NCBI GenBank assembly: GCA_964616875.1
Contig: CAZTSJ010000292.1
Location: 1-6,799 of the forward strand
DNA: 6,799 bases
Reading direction: 5' to 3'
Source of the DNA: RBG-16-66-20 sp964616875
Lineage (GTDB): Bacteria; Pseudomonadota; Gammaproteobacteria; Burkholderiales; SG8-39
Part shown: positions 5,343 to 6,799 of the stretch, piece by piece
How positions within the stretch are numbered: position 1 is the stretch's first letter
How the letters are laid out: every line of letters starts with the position of its first letter
Made by a program: the position numbers and the translations under genes
The notes under the pieces: model-generated
Database searches by the model: none
What the model was told of the DNA's origin: nothing
The model's input: the letters and a program-made list of their open reading frames with translations, nothing else

Positions 5343-5786
5343 ATGTACCAGAGAATACTCGTACCAGTAGACGGCTCGAAGTTGTCGCACAGCGCGGTGA
5401 AGGAAGCCGCTGCTCTGGCCAAGGCCGTGGGCGGGCGACTGACACTGTTCTATGCTGCGCCCGCATATCAAATGCCCGTCGGCGGCGTCGAAGGCGGCAT
5501 GCTGCAACATTACGTGAGTCCGCAGCGCTACAAGCGTGATGTATCCGCGCGAGCCAGGCGGCTGCTTGCTTCCGCCGAACGGAATGCGGGCGGCGTTCCC
5601 GCCGACGGCGCGTTCGAATTCAGCGACAGGCCCTATGACGCGATCGCCAAAGCAGCAGCAAGGAAAAAATGCGACCTGATCGTCATGGCGTCGCACGGCT
5701 GGCGTGGCCTGAAGGGCTTGCTGCTCGGCAGCGAGACGCACAAAGTGCTCACGCACTCGCGCATTCCGGTACTCGTCGTGCGCTAA
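5343..5786 (+). CDS. Universal stress protein, UspA family, with its own FNR box
   Basis: A 147-residue single-domain cytoplasmic universal stress protein. It starts MYQRILVPVDGS, with Asp10 at the usual nucleotide-contacting position, and ends IPVLVVR. The ATP motif is present as ASHG (residues 116-119), nine residues, then GS (129-130); the first glycine of G-x2-G-x9-G-S is alanine here, a change seen in other family members that need not abolish binding. ATG 5343 follows AAGGA (5332-5336) by six bases, which fixes the start; the open frame extends back to TTG at 5265, inside the operator, and is not a credible start. It follows fnr by 102 bases but has its own FNR-type promoter, so it is probably induced under oxygen limitation. 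It is clearly different in sequence from the other Usp in the window, so not a recent duplicate. Its stop overlaps the stop of the convergent acyltransferase gene. Confidence 0.94.
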   Translation: MYQRILVPVDGSKLSHSAVKEAAALAKAVGGRLTLFYAAPAYQMPVGGVEGGMLQHYVSPQRYKRDVSARARRLLASAERNAGGVPADGAFEFSDRPYDAIAKAAARKKCDLIVMASHGWRGLKGLLLGSETHKVLTHSRIPVLVVR

Positions 5787-6799
5787 TCCACCCGACCGCC
5801 CGCCACGGCGAGGTCCGGTTCGCCGCAGGCCTTGAGGATCTCGGCGCGCACCGCGTCGCGCAGCTTCACCGCGGCCGCCCAGTCGGTGCCCTCGGGCGCG
5901 ATGGGCGCGTCGATCGTGACCGACACCGATGCACGGCGCAGGTACCAGGTGCCGTCGCGCAGCACTGAGCGGATGCCGCGCAGCGCGACCGGGACCACTG
6001 GGATGCCGGGCTGCGCCGCGGCCTGGAAGGCGCCGGTGCGGAACTCCATCAACCCCGTGTTGCGCCTGAGGGTGCCCTCGGGGAACACGATGAGCGAGAA
6101 GCCGCGCTTGGCCGCGGCGGCGAGTTCGTTGGCGTGCTCGGCGCTCTTCGCGACATCGAAGCGCTCGATGAATTGCGTGCCGAAGCCCGACAGCAGCGCG
6201 CGCATGACGAAGTTTTCCTGGAACTCGCGCTTGGCGACGAAGGCATAGCCGCGATAGTCGAGGATCGCGAGCAGCACCAGCGCGTCGAGGTAGCTGGTGT
6301 GATTGACTGCCAGGACTACCGGGGTATTTACCTTAAGGTTTTCTTTTCCTTTTACCAGAACCGGAATTCCTGAAAGAAAAAGAAAAAGACGGGAGACGTT
6401 CCTGCCGACGTTCCAGCACCTTTTGACGGGTAAGCACAGGGAGCCGAGAAGGGCAAACGGAATAAGGGCGGCAAAAACGACATAGGCGCGCAGCGCGAAG
6501 AGTGCACCGCCCACGGTGCGCAGGCCGCGGCGCAACTGCGGCGCGGCGCCGGCGAGCATCAGGCGCACGAACTGCAACCAGACGGCTCCGCCCGAGACGG
6601 CGAGAGGCCCGCGCTCGTAGTATTCGCGCGCCGCGACGCGCCGGATCTTGCCGCTCGAAGTCTTGGGCACGGTGCCGGGGGGCGCGAGCACGATGTCGTC
6701 GGCGGGCGCGCCGATCAGCCCCACCGCCAGGTCGTTGATCATGCGCTTCAGGTCCGTGTCGATGCCAACCCGGCGCGCATCGCCCTTGTCGCGCATCTC
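5783..6799 (-). CDS. AMP-binding acyl-activating enzyme fused to PlsC-type acyltransferase, C-terminal part
   Basis: The gene enters from the right edge; 338 C-terminal residues are visible (numbering here starts at the Met encoded at 6796-6794). Residues 1-60 are the end of an adenylate-forming ligase: PPGTVPKTSSGKIRR (39-53) contains the A10 motif, with Lys50 as the catalytic lysine that helps make acyl-adenylate. After a linker and one or two membrane segments (about 97-125) comes a PlsC/LPLAT acyltransferase with NHTSYLD (His166, Asp171, the HX4D catalytic pair) and FPEGTLR (238-244). It would be an inner-membrane-associated protein that activates a fatty acid and transfers it to a glycerophospholipid or other acceptor. 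The domain order is the reverse of E. coli Aas, where the acyltransferase comes first; the acceptor is unknown. The region encoding residues 137-158 is unusually AT-rich. The stop (TAG, 5785-5783) overlaps the convergent usp stop, with no terminator between. Confidence 0.88.
   Translation of the reverse strand, partial: EMRDKGDARRVGIDTDLKRMINDLAVGLIGAPADDIVLAPPGTVPKTSSGKIRRVAAREYYERGPLAVSGGAVWLQFVRLMLAGAAPQLRRGLRTVGGALFALRAYVVFAALIPFALLGSLCLPVKRCWNVGRNVSRLFLFLSGIPVLVKGKENLKVNTPVVLAVNHTSYLDALVLLAILDYRGYAFVAKREFQENFVMRALLSGFGTQFIERFDVAKSAEHANELAAAAKRGFSLIVFPEGTLRRNTGLMEFRTGAFQAAAQPGIPVVPVALRGIRSVLRDGTWYLRRASVSVTIDAPIAPEGTDWAAAVKLRDAVRAEILKACGEPDLAVAGGRVD
6339..6386. repeat. AT-rich inverted repeat inside the acyltransferase gene
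   Basis: TTTTCTTTTCCTTT (6339-6352) and AAAGAAAAAGAAAA (6373-6386) are inverted copies with one mismatch in 14, separated by 20 bases. It lies within coding sequence, in a pyrimidine-rich then purine-rich patch. It may be a by-product of the unusual codons there (repeated CTT/TTT and AAA) rather than a functional hairpin. Confidence 0.6.

Noticed and set aside
1..6799. CRISPR array, tRNA/rRNA genes, transposase or integrase, attachment sites.
   Set aside because: No spaced direct repeats, cloverleaf-like segments, rRNA motifs or recombinase signatures were found on either strand by eye.

Overview
The window looks like a piece of a GC-rich betaproteobacterial chromosome. The clues are the high GC with G/C-ending codons, a typical [4Fe-4S] FNR protein with betaproteobacterial wording around its cysteine cluster, and the mix of TCA-cycle, denitrification and universal-stress genes. 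Genus cannot be read from the sequence. Eight protein genes are supported, two of them cut by the window edges. No RNA gene, CRISPR array or insertion sequence was seen, and no stretch over about 105 bases lacks a gene.

Left part (1-2028, + strand): the C-terminal half of succinyl-CoA synthetase alpha (sucD) runs through a TTGA stop/start overlap into a 392-residue BenE-like membrane transporter, followed after 27 bases by a small MAPEG-family membrane protein. This run ends in a strong hairpin at 2045-2069, shared with the convergent operon that follows.

Centre (2073-5786): an anaerobic/nitrogen-oxide module. On the minus strand a putative operon reads: copper nitrite reductase with a fused C-terminal cytochrome c domain (a lipoprotein), then a small exported protein with a CGYC motif and a possible heavy-metal-associated-like fold, then a universal stress protein. 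Divergent from it is an FNR-type regulator with all four iron-sulfur cysteines and the E..SR DNA-recognition residues, followed by a second universal stress protein. A perfect FNR box, TTGATCCAGATCAA (4416-4429), lies between nirK and fnr. A near-perfect one, TTGATCCAGGTCAA (5265-5278), lies in front of the second usp. The simplest reading is that low oxygen loads the FNR cluster, and FNR then turns on nitrite reduction and both stress proteins, possibly also controlling its own gene. Promoter geometry suggests the nirK message may start at, or within a base or so of, its ATG.

Right part (5783-6799, minus strand): the C-terminal part of a large fusion protein, an acyl-activating (AMP-binding) enzyme end followed by a PlsC-type acyltransferase. 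It converges on the second usp with a 4-base stop-codon overlap and carries a striking AT-rich patch at 6326-6390.

The most interesting items are the nirK-cytochrome fusion with its small metal-domain-like partner, the two matched FNR operators, the possible leaderless nirK transcript, and the ligase-acyltransferase fusion.
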